Counted from the stretch's first letter, positions 1-12,537 are shown. The stretch is DNA of 64,000 nt from Amphiura filiformis (GCF_039555335.1 NC_092642.1:56151776-56215775); one strand, 5' to 3'. Translations and numbers: made by a program. The notes: generated by a model not told the origin, from the sequence alone.

Positions 1-605
1 AGGCTTCTAAGTACTGCACAGCCCTGCCCCAATAAATCAGTACCAATTGTAATTTTGAGTACCAAACCCAGAGATATTTTTCCACAGATCTACCGTCGGC
101 AAAACAAATTTGCAGATCTATGACAGGGTTACACAGTTTTTACCCCCAGGTCTCCCGGTTTTCCTCATGGCTATAAAATCGGACCACTCTCCATATTCCT
201 ATTCCGTTTTTTCAGGTCCACTTCAGTGCATTAAATTGTGCTTCGCAGCAGTGCTTTAAGATCCTGTTGGTGGTTATAAGTCGCAGGTTTTAAAGCCCTG
301 TGTTTATATTTTATGACATTGACCAATTTCTGTCCATATTTTAAGTGAAGAATCCCATTTTATATGACTATATAATAATGTCAAATAAATATTGCAGCGT
401 ATATAGTAATTACATAGATAGGTGGGAGAATTTGATCTGTATAGAGAAAAAAGAATCGAGTTGCACGCACAAGAGGAAATCTGATCCTCTAAGTCATTGT
501 GTCTGTCAGGTATGGTTTAGATTGTGAAGTAAATGCAAATGTTATAAGGAGCTTCACATGTAAGTGTCTATTTTGTTTTAAAATTTGTTTTGCCGACCAG
601 TAGAA
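1..605. other. Non-coding; SINE-core fragment at about 125-275
   Basis: I see no gene here. Bases 125-275 resemble the core of the tRNA-derived SINEs at 37.25 and 57.25 kb: they share a CCGGTTTTCCTC-type stretch followed by AAAATCGGACC and a pyrimidine-rich stretch. No tRNA-like head or tail is visible, so it would be a fragment. The rest is AT-rich. Confidence 0.4.
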
Positions 606-876
606 CCTGTACACCATCCGCGATAATAAAAATGTGTATCGTGTTTAGGGTGACAAAAACATGAAAAATTGACAAAAAAGGGTAGCAAAATTGCAATTGC
701 TAATACGCGGAAATAAAATTTAGGGTACCGTATGAAATTTGATGCAAGGGATAGAATCCCTGTTTAGGGTGTGAAAACAGGCGCATGTTACCTGTTTAGG
801 GTATCGTTTTAGCCAAGAGTTAAAATCCTTGTTTAGGATGCTTTTCAAAAGTTGATTATCGCGGATGGTGTACAGG
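606..876. mobile_element. Short inverted-repeat (MITE-like) element
   Basis: Perfect 22-bp terminal inverted repeats at 606-627 and 855-876 (CCTGTACACCATCCGCG...) enclose 227 bp. The interior has about five loosely repeated GTTTAGGG-type motifs and no convincing ORF. The structure is that of a non-autonomous DNA transposon. I see no clear target duplication and cannot name a superfamily. Confidence 0.65.
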
Positions 877-2092
877 CCACAATGAGTGCTACGACCACAA
901 CACCAACCTGTCCGTCCTTCCAAGTTATCTAGTGATCTAGCTAATGTGCTATTCAGTTGAAATACATACAGCCCCATGAAGACATGACCATTTATCTGCC
1001 ACAGAGGGAGTGTGATTTTTGAATAGAATTGTGGAATCCATTTTGAAATCTACACCCCCAGGGGTGTATGGATTTCAACTGGAACAGCCCAACTGCCACA
1101 ATACTCAATGATCATCACTTATATTTTATTACACATATTTCTTGGATCTTGATTGGGGTTATATCACCGGGGCATTTGCTGTCTTCAGTAGATAGCATAT
1201 ATATGCTCCATTATCTACTACACCTTTGAGCAAATGGGATTAAACTGGAGACCAAATTCTCAGTTCTGTAAATGTTAAATTCTGCATTATTTTCTGTTTT
1301 CTAAAAATAACCTTAAAAATTTACCCATTTTTTTTTTTTTCATATTAAAAAACACTATGTCAACCATGTTTATATCTAGAAACACAGAATCCAACATGGC
1401 GAAACACATGTTGATTGCACGAAATTGGCACTTTGACCAAAAGTGTTGAAGATTAAGGTCATGCCTTCCATAGGGGGTGTAATGATTTCAAATGGAAGAG
1501 AATGAAAGCACACCTCAAAATGTCATACCTCATTATAGAATGCTAAGAATATCCTAATCAAACTTGAGATTCATATGCTAAAAATATAAATCACCAATCA
1601 ACTGAAACAATCCTACTGATTTCACAGTGTTCGAGCAAATTGTTGAGTAACCTACTTAATTGTGAAGCATGATATGAATATGCTGCTATGTTTGTGAGGA
1701 TTTTTTGCAAATGTCTCGAAAATATATAATTTATATAATCAAGTTGCACTGAACTTCATGTAGGTTCCATGAAATGAATAAACACCTCCAACATTTCTCA
1801 AAACATGAAAATCACACAAAATACCATATTATGCAAAAATAACTTGGTATACATGCAGTATCATTTTTAGAAGTAACCAACCAACCAATCAGGAAAGAGG
1901 TTAGGTAAATACAGTTACATGCAAAGTGCATTAGACACATCAATGAAAGTTCAAAAGTGCATTGATTTTCTAATGCTGTTTTATTCATCTTCATAATTAT
2001 GAAAATTACTACAAGTGATTCATTATTTGTAAAATTGTATTCAAAGACCTAAAGTAAGGGTCACATGTCAAACAAGGACCGGACCCTGGGAC
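877..2092. other. Non-coding, AT-rich; palindromic-family fragments
   Basis: No gene is seen. Around 1028-1095 and 1445-1497 are fragments of the palindromic family called A in this annotation (the CCATAGGGGGTGTA / GGATTTCAA motifs). The short ORFs on both strands have no recognisable domains. Confidence 0.5.
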
Positions 2093-2146
2093 TACCTTTT
2101 CATAGATTTTAACACAATCTTGATTTTCTGGTGATCCAGAGTTTAA

Positions 2147-2352
2147 CCCCATGAGAACTACCTGCCGATTGGCCAAAAAGAAGTTTTCATTATCGATTGG
2201 ACCAATCAGCAACATTGTTAGAATAATTTCACCATGCAAAAAATTGGGGTGAATTATTTGCAAAGCTTCATTCTGATTGGTGATTGAAGTAAAGATATCA
2301 CGTAATTGACCAATCAGAGGCAATGTTAGATCGGCAGGTAGTGCTCAGGGGG
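2147..2352. mobile_element. piggyBac-like MITE, TTAA-flanked (unit 1 copy)
   Basis: A 206-bp palindromic element lies exactly between two TTAA tetranucleotides (2143-2146 and 2353-2356). Its ends are CCCC... and ...GGGG, with inverted arms carrying ACTACCTGCCGATTGG-type sequence and CCAATC/GATTGG boxes. Duplication of TTAA and C-rich termini are hallmarks of piggyBac-type transposition. There is no ORF, so it is non-autonomous. Other copies are at 3740, 5298, 42241, 55197 and 59425. Confidence 0.75.
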
Positions 2353-2869
2353 TTAAGTTTTATCCTGAAGCCTAGGGGGGATTTTAGGGGATGTACCCAT
2401 ACACATTCGGATGCCGACTTTCTCTATACCTACTTTTTGCTCTTTTTGCAACCCGTCAGTTGGGACATAAGTATACCAATTTTTCACAAAAAGCACCTAA
2501 ATAGTAGGGTGCTCATAAGGCAACTGCGCACATTGGTCTTCACTTAAACTCACCCATCGATACAACAAAATTGCTGAAAGGGTACCCCAAAATATCGCAC
2601 ATCTCTGTACACCTTCAACCAGGAGAACCCCTCCAGGCTAAAACTGTAATGTTGTTCCTGCAATCCACCTTCTCTTGTCAAAGCAAATCAGTAAATAATG
2701 TCACTTGTGAACATGATGAATCACTGCATTATTTGGGCAATCATCAAATTGTAAGTGAGCATTACATGAAGGAGATGACAGCATCAAGGAGGAGGATGTG
2801 CTACTAAATGACGGTGATCATCTATTTTCAGTGGGTGGGAAAGTTGTCACCATCTCTTTAGTGCTCTTC

Positions 2870-3140
2870 AATATGGCTCTTCCATTTTAAATCCACTCTC
2901 CCCCTGGGAAGATTTTGGAAATATCTTCCACAGGGTGAGTATGAATTTCAAATGGAATGAACACATTAGGCAACTCCATTTGAATTTCATACACCTGATG
3001 AGTAGAAAGATTCAACCTGTATCTTTCAGAGAGGGAGGGTGAGTTTCAAATGAAGCTGCCTAATATTCCATTTGAAATTCATACTCCCCTGTGGAAGATA
3101 TTTCCAAAATCTTCCACAGGGGTTTGTGATTTTTCAGATA
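2870..3140. mobile_element. Palindromic family B element (unit 1 copy)
   Basis: Near-palindrome. The outer arms carry CCATTTTAAATCCAC and GGAAATATCTTCCACAGG with their reverse complements; the centre has a second palindromic block. Equivalent copies at 4428-4690 and 6008-6275 came with the triplication. Related copies are at 14575, 45794, 56458 and 59153. Confidence 0.65.
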
Positions 3141-3739
3141 CACTACCTAACATATTTTTATTTGTATGTTAAAAACTGGACTTTTACCAAACTTAAAGGT
3201 GCAATTTTCACGAAATCTTGCAATGCCCCTTTAACCTACTCTTGGATATTTACACACTGACAGCACATGAACTTACATGAGCATATCCTTCTAGTGTTTT
3301 GACTAATCCTGTCATGTTCACCTTCCAATTCCCATTCCTCTCATCATCCTGCTGTAGGTCTATACCTTTGCCCTGATTCCATTCACTATGGACCACAATA
3401 GCCTCACTCCAGTGGCATAGTTCAATAACCTCAATTAAACAATCATAGTGCAAAATTTGACCTCAAGTTGCAGAGTATGAGTTTTTGTAATCAAATTTCC
3501 AAAGGTCATTCAATGAATGCACAAATGTATTGGGGTTAAAGAACTGAGCCCTGATAGATGAGCATGTCGTGGATCCTAGTGATTATAATTCCTCAGATTC
3601 CCACAGGAAAGCATCCAATCTACCATATCAATCTTATAATATGCCTGACAATGACTCCCCCTTTATTTTTGATGAATGGAGGTTTTCATAGAGCATAGAT
3701 TTTAACACAATCTTGATTTTCTGGTGATCCAGAGTTTAA

Positions 3740-3946
3740 CCCCATGAGAACTACCTGCCGATTGGCCAAAAAGAAGTTTTCATTATCGATTGGACCAATC
3801 AGCAACATTGTTAGAATAATTTCACCATGCAAAAAAATTGGGGTGAATTATTTGCAAAGCTTCATTCTGATTGGTGATTGAAGTAAAGATATCACGTAAT
3901 TGACCAATCAGAGGCAATGTTAGATCGGCAGGTAGTGCTCAGGGGG
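3740..3946. mobile_element. piggyBac-like MITE (unit 2 copy)
   Basis: Copy of the element at 2147-2352 inside the second triplication unit. TTAA is present on the left (3736-3739) but the right flank reads GATGG, so the right TTAA has been lost or the copy was cut there before duplication. Confidence 0.7.
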
Positions 3947-4427
3947 ATGGATCATGTACCCATACACATTCGGATGCCGACTTTCTCTATACCTACTTTT
4001 TGCAACCCGTCAGTTGGGACATAAGTATACCAATTTTTCCACAAAAAGCACCTAAATAGTAGGGTGCTCATAAGGCAACTGCGCACATTGGTCTTCACTT
4101 AAACTCACCCATCGATACAACAAAATTGCTGAAAGGGTACCCCAAAATATCGCACATCTCTGTACACCTTCAACCAGGAGAACCCCTCCAGGCTAAAACT
4201 GTAATGTTGTTCCTGCAATCCACCTTCTCTTGTCAAAGCAAATCAGTAAATAATGTCACTTGTGAACATGATGAATCACTGCATTATTTGGGCAATCATC
4301 AAATTGTAAGTGAGCATTACATGAAGGAGATGACAGCATCAAGGAGGAGGATGTGCTACTAAATGACGGTGATCATCTATTTTCAGTGGGTGGGAAAGTT
4401 GTCACCATCTCTTTAGTGCTCTTCAAT

Positions 4428-4690
4428 ATGGCTCTTCCATTTAAAATCCACTCTCCCCCTGGGAAGATTTTGGAAATATCTTCCACAGGGGGAGTATGAA
4501 TTTCAAATGGAATGAACACATTAGGCAACTCCATTTGAATTTCATACACCTGATGAGTAGAAAGATTCAACCTGTATCTTTCAGAGAGGGAGGGTGAGTT
4601 TCAAATGAAGCTGCCTAATATTCCATTTGAAATTCATACTCCCCCTGTGGAAGATATTTCCAAAATCTTCCACAGGGGGTTTGTGGATTT
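4428..4690. mobile_element. Palindromic family B element (unit 2 copy)
   Basis: Second-unit copy of the element at 2870-3140, with both TCTTCCACAGGGGG arms intact. It explains the apparent ORFs here. Confidence 0.65.
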
Positions 4691-5297
4691 TTTCAGATAC
4701 ACTACCTAACATATTTTTATTTGTATGTTAAAAACTGGACTTTTACCAAACTTAAAGGTGCAATTTTCACGAAATGTTGCAATGCCCCTTTAACCTACTC
4801 TTGGATATTTACACACTGACAGCACATGAACTTACATGAGCATATCCTTCTAGTGTTTTGACTAATCCTGTCATGTTCACCTTCCAATTCCCATTCCTCT
4901 CATCATCCTGCTGTAGGTCTATACCTTTGCCCTGATTCCATTCACTATGGACCACAATAGCCTCACTCCAGTGGCATAGTTCAATAACCTCAATTAAACA
5001 ATCATAGTGCAAAATTTGACCTCAAGTTGCAGAGTATGAGTTTTGTAATCAAATTTCCAAAGGTCATTCAATGAATGCACAAATGTATTGGGGTTAAAGA
5101 ACTGAGCCCTGATAGATGAGCATGTCGTGGATCCTAGTGATTATAATTCCTCAGATTCCCACAGGAAAGCATCCAATCTACCATATCAATCTTATAATAT
5201 GCCTGACAATGACTCCCCCTTTATTTTTGATGAATGGAGGTTTTCATAGGGCATAGATTTTAACACAATCTTGATTTTCTGGTGATCCAGAGTTTAA

Positions 5298-5504
5298 CCC
5301 CAAGAGTACTACCTGCCGATTGGCCAAAAAGAAGCTTTCATAATCGATTGGACCAATCAGCAACATTGTTAGAATAATTTCACCATGCAAAAAAATTGGG
5401 GTGAATTATTTGCAAAGCTTCATTCTGATTGGTGATTGAAGTAAAGATATCACGTAATTGACCAATCAGAGGCAATGTTAGATCGGCAGGTAGTGCTCAG
5501 GGGG
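5298..5504. mobile_element. piggyBac-like MITE (unit 3 copy)
   Basis: Third-unit copy. It has TTAA on the left (5294-5297) and the same altered right flank as unit 2, which suggests units 2 and 3 are more closely related to each other than to unit 1. Confidence 0.7.
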
Positions 5505-6007
5505 ATGGATCATGTACCCATACACATTCGGATGCCGACTTTCTCTATACCTACTTTTTGCAACCCGTCAGTTGGGACATAAGTATACCAATTTTTCACA
5601 AAAGCACCTAAATAGTAGGGTGCTCATAAGGCAACTGCGCACATTGGTCTTCACTTAAACTCACCCATCGATACAACAAAATTGCTGAAAGGGTACCCCA
5701 AAATATCGCACATCTCTGTACACCTTCAACCAGGAGAACCCCTCCAGGCTAAAACTGTAATGTTGTTCCTGCAATCCACCTTCTCTTGTCAAAGCAAATC
5801 AGTAAATAATGTCATGTAAATGCTTGTAGTAATGCGAGGTACTTGTGAACATGATGAATCACTGCATTATTTGGGCAATCATCAAATTGTAAGTGAGCAT
5901 TACATGAAGGAGATGACAGCATCAAGGAGGAGGATGTGCTACTAAATGACGGTGATCATCTATTTTCAGTGGGTGGGAAAGTTGTCACCATCTCTATAGT
6001 GCTCTTC

Positions 6008-6275
6008 AATATGGCTCTTCCATTTAAAATCCACTCTCCCCTGGGAAGATTTTGGAAATATCTTCCACAGGGGAGTATGAATTTCAAATGGAATGAACAC
6101 ATTAGGCAACTCCATTTGAATTTCATACACCTGATGAGTAGAAAGATTCAACCTGTATCTTTCAGAGAGGGAGGGTGAGTTTCAAATGAAGCTGCCTAAT
6201 ATTCCATTTGAAATTCATACTCCCCCTGTGGAAGATATTTCCAAAATCTTCCACAGGGGGTTTGTGGATTTTAAA
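6008..6275. mobile_element. Palindromic family B element (unit 3 copy)
   Basis: Third-unit copy of family B. Homology to the other units ends at its right arm, which makes this element a candidate breakpoint of the triplication. Confidence 0.65.
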
Positions 6276-7401
6276 CGGAATAGCACATTATGGCAATTAC
6301 TCAAACAAGATGAGCATTCAGCAAGACAATCATTTCGAGCTTTTTTATACATTTTAAATATATCTGGCAGTAATAATTTCCTTTCATTAGGTGGGAAAGC
6401 TTGTCGATAGCTCATTAGTGAACGCCAAATCAAGCAATGCACACACAAAATGATTTTCCTCCTTGATATATACTGGCAATGATAATTTTCTGTCAATGGG
6501 CAGTAAGCCTTGTCCATCCCAGGAGGGAAATCTGACACAAACAATAAATTATCTTGCCTAAAATAGTAAAAATTATGATTAAATTACATGGATTTAGATG
6601 CTGACACATAATGTCATATGGGTGTTTTTCTTTTTTCGAAACAATTACAGCACAGAGGATGTTTCTATAGTGTGGTTTGCAGTCAATGCAGTGTATATAT
6701 ATTATCCATTCATTATGAATTGTCACATGATGGTCATACGTGTATGTCTATACCTTCACCTGCAAAAGCAGATTTTAATTTTTTAAACTGAAATAACAAC
6801 CAAAAAAATCAACCTTGGAGGCCACATTTTCAAAAGAGGTGCCGTTTCTTAGGTATTTTTGACAACCATAATTCCAAAAAAAGTATTAAATAAGCTTAAA
6901 AATCATGCTGAAATGACCTACTATGAACTTAGGATCAATGGTTTCCGGTTCACTTCTGGTTCCACCATTAGTAATTGTGAACATATCGTGGATAAGATTA
7001 ATTTTCTCCTTTGAGGCACCAGGCAAAATGACTTTATCCTAATGAAAAGAGCTGTACACCCCCCCCCAATGGATGATATTCCTGCTGGCAGAATGCCGCA
7101 AAGGTACCCCCAGGCTGGGGTAGTGCATGACGGGAAGAAGGGAAGGTCTATGTTGCCTTTCTGGCTTCTGATTTTGTATTTTGGGGGTATTTAGGCAAAT
7201 ATGAGGGTGCATACTGTTGCCAACCAGGGACGTTCCCTTAGATGGTAGATGTCCCGGTTGGTTGATAACAAAAAACAAAAGAGTACCTGGAAGTGGGTGA
7301 TCCCCTCCCCCCTCCCACATCCCAAACATGCAACTTCAACTCCAATCAAATGCCAATCATTTTTTAGTTTAATACAATAACATGATCACATTATCGCTAG
7401 G
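6276..7401. other. Non-coding stretch
   Basis: No gene is recognised. Bases 6830-6990 weakly resemble 10850-10950 (shared AAGCTTAAAAATCA motif), suggesting an old dispersed repeat. A C-rich tract lies at 7058-7067. Confidence 0.5.
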
Positions 7402-7405
7402 TTAA

Positions 7406-7610
7406 GGGAACGGATAGCAACCTTTGCACAGTATTTTTTGTGGGACATGAGAGCACATCAGACCCGGGCATCAGACATACATGTACCGGATTGCATTCTG
7501 AATGTGAGGAATGTCCTTCACTCTTTGTACCATTCAGAATGCAATTCGATATGTCTGATGTGCTCTCATGTTCCACAAAAAATATTGTGCAAACATTGCT
7601 ATCTGAGCCC
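7406..7610. mobile_element. TTAA-flanked palindromic element, second piggyBac-like family (short copy)
   Basis: A 205-bp palindrome between TTAA at 7402-7405 and 7611-7614, with GGG...CCC ends. The arms share GTGGGACATGAGAGCACATC and GAATTGCATTCTGAAT-type sequence with the longer element at 23973-24632. The two appear to be a short and a long member of one non-autonomous family. Confidence 0.7.
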
Positions 7611-7676
7611 TTAAAACTTTCACATTTTTATAATATAACAAGACATTTTTGCACATGCACAAAGGCATTATAAAAT

Positions 7677-8636
7677 CCCATACTAAATACATCCCATTTT
7701 ATAAAGTGCTCAATAACATGGAAGCAAATAAATAACATGTGCTGCTGCAAATGAAATTGTCAGTGACAATCACCTGCATTGATCATTACTGCACACACAC
7801 TCCCTTGACATTATTGAAACTGAGATTTACACTGTATGAACATGAGACACTTTGCACTCAGACATGACCACTGGGGCATCATCAAATATTATCATATATC
7901 CACAACATGAAATATACTGTGTTGTCAGCGGCAATCACTTGCATCATCATTACTGCACACACACTCCCTTGACATTATTGAAACTGAGATTTACACTGTA
8001 TGAACATGAGACACTTTGCACTCAGACATGACCACTGGGGCATCATCAAATATTATCATATATCCACAACATGAAATATACTGTGTTTTTTATTAAAGGA
8101 GTATGTCCATACTAAATACATCCCATTTTATAAAGTGCTCAATAAGAGCAAATGAATAACCATGGATGCTGTAAATGAAATTGTCAGCGGCAATCACTTG
8201 CATTGATCATTACTGCACACACACTCCCTTGACATTATTGAAACTGAGATTTACACTGTATGAACATGAGACACTTTGCACTCAGACATGACCACCGGGG
8301 CATTAGCAAATATTATCATATATCCACAACATGAAATATACTGTGTTTTTTATTAAAGGAGTATGTCCATACTAAATACATCCCATTTTATAAAGTGCTC
8401 AATAACATGGAAGCAAATGAATAACCATGGATGCTGCAAATGAAATTGTCAGTGGCAATCACTTGCATTGATCATTACTGCACACACACTCCCTTGACAT
8501 TATTGAAACTGAGATTTACACTGTATGAACATGAGACACTTTGCACTCGGACATGACCACCGGGACATCATCAAATATTATCATATATCCACATCATGAA
8601 ATATACTGTGTTTTTTATTAAAGGAGTATGTCTTTA
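7677..8636. repeat. Tandem array, about 260-bp unit, four copies
   Basis: The motif ATTACTGCACACACACTCCC recurs four times (first at 7785). Full units begin with CCATACTAAATACATCCC (about 7678, 8107, 8369). The second copy is shortened. Copies are nearly identical. No coding capacity is seen. Confidence 0.85.
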
Positions 8637-9257
8637 ATTTGCAATCTCTCTTTTATGAACATGGTTTTTTGCTATTCACTTTAAACTGCTTCCATAATGG
8701 TGTTTTAACATGTATTTTTTTCTGTAATTCTGTTACGACACAGTAGTATCTATCAAGGAAAGAATTTAGAGCTCTTCAAACTGGAGAATGTCATGATTAT
8801 TAGTATGCCTGATTTGCTATCTTGTGCACCGGCGTGTCCAGGATCCTTTCCTACCAGGGGCTCAGAGGGGCTTTCAGAGATATGTGGGGGGCTTTAAATA
8901 GCTAAAATCGCCAATTTACATGATTTTTAACAAAGTGCACCCAAAGCCCCCCCGACACGCCACTGTTGTGCACCTTGGATTGATAGTGACAAAATAAACC
9001 TCAATGAACAGAGAACATCCAGATCTTGCACAATATGTTTATTTCTTGACTATCCACTCATGCGTAGCCAGTCTACTCTCAAAATGAAAACAAAGGGAAC
9101 CGTACAAAGCAATGGGAGTGTTATTTTTCTTGAATGTTTTTTATGGTCCAATTTCCAGACTCAGCGATTTCCTGAAAAGCTACATCTTTGCAACTTACAG
9201 TTACACCATCAGCATATTAAATTCTATCAGCTGCACAATGCATGCATCACACTCTGG
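8637..9257. other. Non-coding; possible small inverted-repeat element at 8823-8977
   Basis: No gene. GTGCACC...GGCGTGTCC at 8823 is roughly inverted at 8950-8977 (GACACGCCACTG...GTGCACC), suggesting a degenerate element about 155 bp long. The rest is unremarkable. Confidence 0.35.
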
Positions 9258-9436
9258 ACCACAATAGCCTCATCCCAATGGCATAGTTCAATAACCTCAA
9301 TTAAACAATCATAGTGCAAAATTTGACCTCATGTTGCAGAGTATGAGTTTTTGTACTCAAATTTTCAAAGGTCATTCAATGTACAGTGCAAAAATGTATT
9401 GGGGTTAAAGAACTGTGCTGTGATAGATGAGCATTT
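9258..9436. repeat. Dispersed copy of part of the 1.56-kb unit
   Basis: Closely matches about 3394-3562 of the triplicated unit, from the CCACAATAGCCTC motif through ATTGGGGTTAAAGAACTG. The flanks do not match, so only this segment was copied or both derive from one dispersed repeat. Confidence 0.7.
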
Positions 9437-10015
9437 GTCAAAAACAAGTCCAAGCATCAGTCAAAGTTGACTTTTCAGGTTTTCAATTTTCACACTTACA
9501 TTTCAGGGCGGGTGGGAGGGGTCAGGGGTCAGCTCCCTAATGAATGGACTTTTATGTATAGGACGAACATGTACATTTGTAAGCCCCACATTTGTGTTGT
9601 GGGGCCAAAAAACTACCAAAATAAAAATCAATTCAGAATGAACACATACACACAGAAGGCATAAACTAGTGCAATATCCCCCTTATGGCAAAAGCCAGGG
9701 GGATAAAAAGAGGAGCAGGCACTATCTAACTTGCAAGCACGATAGGCAAGTAACTTCTCCCTTATTGATTACGACCTACAACCTCTCAGGTGTTTCATTG
9801 AAGTGATTTTCTTTAAATAACGATAACAGGTCACAAGTCAATTGAGTGTATGAAAAAAGGGTGGTGTGGAATTATATATCAGTAGCTTGTCTCCTGACTG
9901 TGATCTACAAGTTTCAATCCTTTAGTGAGGGCAGTATTTCACAGGAAGGTATGGTCCACACATAGAGGGGAGTAAGAGACTGTACACCAAATTGTGATCC
10001 CGCTTCCATCACTCC
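9437..10015. other. Non-coding stretch
   Basis: No gene or clear repeat is recognised; only short unsupported ORFs. Confidence 0.5.
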
Positions 10016-10478
10016 GTGTATCCGCGGGTACTCATGCTCGTTGAAAATTTTGCGAAATTAAGGTATTTTCGGATAAAGAAACGTGATTCGCGAAACACAA
10101 AAAAAGGGGAATTTTTCATACCACTTGTTCGAAAAAATGGAACAAAGGGTGCTCTACATTTACGTATCACATGTATATAAATCATTGTAGTTTCATTATA
10201 TTCTTCATTTCCGTTTGACGCACATTACATCTCATCACATCAATAAACGACGCATACAACCGAGGGTGCCGTGCATTGTACGCTATTATTTAAGCATTTC
10301 CATCAGAAAGGGGTATTAGAAATGTTGTTTGCGTTTTAGCGAAAAGAGGGGAAATATTGAAGGGCAAAAAGCGAAATCGTTAAAATAGGGGTGTTTCTAG
10401 CCCTAAAACTTCACAAAATTATATGCAACAGGGGGTATTTTAAAGTTTGCAGACGAGCATGAATACCTGTGGATACAC
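10016..10478. mobile_element. Inverted-repeat element, about 460 bp
   Basis: Ends GTGTATCC (10016) and GGATACAC (10478) belong to roughly 25-bp inverted repeats that also contain TACTCATGCTCGT and ACGAGCATGAATA, with a few mismatches. The interior is A-rich with repeated GCGAAA motifs and no ORF. Likely a non-autonomous DNA transposon. Confidence 0.6.
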
Positions 10479-10581
10479 CTACAGCCGGAACCAGGGATGT
10501 GATCAAGCAAAATGAGTCGGAGACACACAGTACCTACTATTGTCAATTACTAGCACTTGCTGCTTTTTATTTGGGAGCAAA

Positions 10582-10728
10582 TCAACTGCTCGGTGCCAGA
10601 AGTGGGTAACTACAATAGCTGTCATGTGTAGCTGCCATGTGTAGATGAGTAAAATATACTGTGTGTAAATTGACAAATTTTCACAGGGCAGCTATTGCAC
10701 TTACCCACTTCTGGCATTGAGCAGTCAA
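10582..10728. mobile_element. Palindromic family C element, copy 1
   Basis: A hairpin of about 145 bp. Left arm TCAACTGCTCGGTGCCAGAA with GTGGGTAA, right arm TTACCCACTTCTGGCATTGA with GCAGTCAA. Matching copies are at 14007-14134 and 47325-47459. This copy has an extra GCTGCCATGTGTA repeat in the left arm. Confidence 0.7.
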
Positions 10729-11335
10729 AATAGCTGCAAACTGATTCAAAACACCTGTTCCCAAATCGTAAACAAAGTACCGTATATCCTCTAATAAACG
10801 CTCGTGGGGAGAAATTTGTTGAAAAAGGGAGGCGTTTATTAGGTCCTTTTTACAATGATAATTCCTGGTAAATTTTTTAGGTAAGCTTAAAAATCACACC
10901 GACATGACAAACTCTGTGAACTTGGGATGTGTCAATTTTGGCCAATACCAACGCCATTACCGATCGTGTGTGGACTGTGGTATTAAAGCTTACTTTATGT
11001 AAACTGTTTGTTTCAGTTGGAGTTTAATAGGGGGCATTTATTTAAATTCAATTTTTCAAAAAGACTGAAGGGGCATTAATTAGAGGAGGAAGGACGTTTA
11101 CTAAAAGATATGTGATCTGTTAGATTGCTTACTTGTGTGCAGTTTTACTTAGGACTCCCGCACACACCTGTCCTCCAAGGCTATTCACAATATCTACTAC
11201 GCTGTTTTCCTGGAAATACTGCATTTTTACTTTTGCAGCAAATTGATAAAAAAAAACCTGTCCAAAAAAGTCTAGACAGAGTATCTACTTTCATGACAAT
11301 TCATCTGTGTTATATATTGAATGATTCGAGTTTAT
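10729..11335. other. Non-coding; degenerate inverted-repeat element at about 10790-11105
   Basis: GTACCGTATATCCTCTAATA near 10779-10798 is loosely inverted near 11075-11100 (TTAATTAGAGGAGGA). Its end resembles that of the 11816-12458 element (GTACCGTAT). No gene is seen. Confidence 0.35.
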
Positions 11336-11773
11336 AACTTTTGATCCGAACACAAGAAATTATTCCTACTCGGAAATTTCAGATGGATCACAATCTTTCA
11401 TCAGGGAGAGCAATTACATGTGCCATCATCAGGTTGTGACCTTTTTGACCTCAGACTTGATCACAGTGTCATAAACTCCTGGAAGTTTGTACCTTCCCCG
11501 TCTTTGTTGAGAGATGGCTGCGTAACTTTTGATTTGCACTGCCTACTTGATGTCTATTCTCTGTCCAAAATCTTGACCTGGTCTAAGTTCTCAAACTGTG
11601 CAGGTGACTCAATGTGGATGTGATTTTGAAGAACTTGATGGATCTTCTATGTTCCAGGTCAGAGAGGTCATGACCTGATGATACACATCACAGTTACACT
11701 CACCCTGATGGAAGATTGGAGGGCCATCTGAAAATTCCCAGGTAGAAATAATTTCTTGTTTGGATCAAAAGTT
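11336..11773. mobile_element. Inverted-repeat element with long (~70-bp) arms
   Basis: The left arm AACTTTTGATCCGAACA... with ACAAGAAATTATT and CAGATGG is mirrored at the right end (AATAATTTCTTGTTTGGATC...AAAAGTT). Arms are about 70 bp with scattered mismatches around a 300-bp interior. No ORF with known domains. Confidence 0.65.
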
Positions 11774-11815
11774 TAAAACTTTAACCATCCAGTATCTGCT
11801 GGGTTTTTTTCTTAT

Positions 11816-12458
11816 GTACCGTATTCATTCCATTAGCACCCACCCAGCGACTTTACAACAAACAAAAGAAATTATTAACCGCCCATCCAATGCTGTCAAA
11901 ATACTTTCATTAAGCTTTACTTATCGACAGGGACAGGCGATTGCGCGGAAAAAAATAGCAAATTGCGCAGAACTTTTTTTTTCAGTGCAAATCATGTATC
12001 CCTGCCTATAGGAAAAAAAATAGCCAATTGCGCGGAAAAAAAGTTCCGTGCAAATCGCTTGTCCTTGCTTATCGAGCATGTCGAGTGACTATGCCTGCAT
12101 GCATGTGGGAAACTGGGCATTAAAAATATCCAAAATATGCACCAAAATTAAATTATGATGCTATTTCATACTGGACAGACACATGTACAAATTACTTCCC
12201 AATAACCACCTGCAAATGCCTTTAAAAGGCCAAGTTGGAGGGGATTCCGACTTCAAAATCGTATTTTACTTTCTGGTGGTCACCATCCTGAACCACGATA
12301 AACAAACCTGGACACATTTTCGACACCATTTTTGTGAGGGCGCACTTACTAAATACTCTCAGATGGTGATGAATGATTATTCAACAAAGTAAAAAATAAG
12401 CCCCACCCAACATGACTTTGTTAAGCGCCCAGGGCGGTAAATGGAATGAATACGGTAC
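11816..12458. mobile_element. Inverted-repeat element, perfect 19-bp ends
   Basis: Termini GTACCGTATTCATTCCATT (11816) and its exact reverse complement (ending 12458). The interior includes repeated GCAATTGCGCGGAAAAA-like stretches near 11940-12060. No transposase ORF. It lies about 40 bp from the preceding element, so two independent insertions sit side by side. Confidence 0.7.
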
Positions 12459-12537
12459 TTCATTTTGACTTTAGGAACACACACAAAAAAAACCTGATAC
12501 AAACACACCTGTCCCCAAGTCTAAACACAGTCTATTA

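Larger units (their letters stand above)
2093..6270. repeat. Tandem triplication of a 1.56-1.59-kb unit
   Basis: The stretch starting CATAGATTTTAACACAATC recurs at 2101, 3694 and 5252, giving periods of 1593 and 1558 bp. Units are nearly identical by eye. Unit 1 has roughly 35 extra bases near 2357-2390. Unit 3 has an insertion of about 27 bases near 5813-5840 and stops matching near 6270, so it lacks the last ~500 bp. Each unit contains one TTAA-type palindromic element and one family-B palindrome. The identical short ORFs at 2571-2807 and 4126-4362 are by-products of the duplication. Part of the unit also occurs alone at 9258-9436. Confidence 0.9.

Noticed and set aside
3250..3453. 67-codon minus-strand ORF repeated at 4809-5012, flanked by plausible splice signals
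   Set aside because: Lies in the triplicated repeat, has no known motif, and joining its internal acceptor to the ATXN7-like zinc-finger exon in phase gives an immediate stop.
2571..4362. Two identical 78-codon ORFs (2571-2807 and 4126-4362)
   Set aside because: Identity comes from the recent triplication; the third unit has a disrupting insertion and no domain is recognised.
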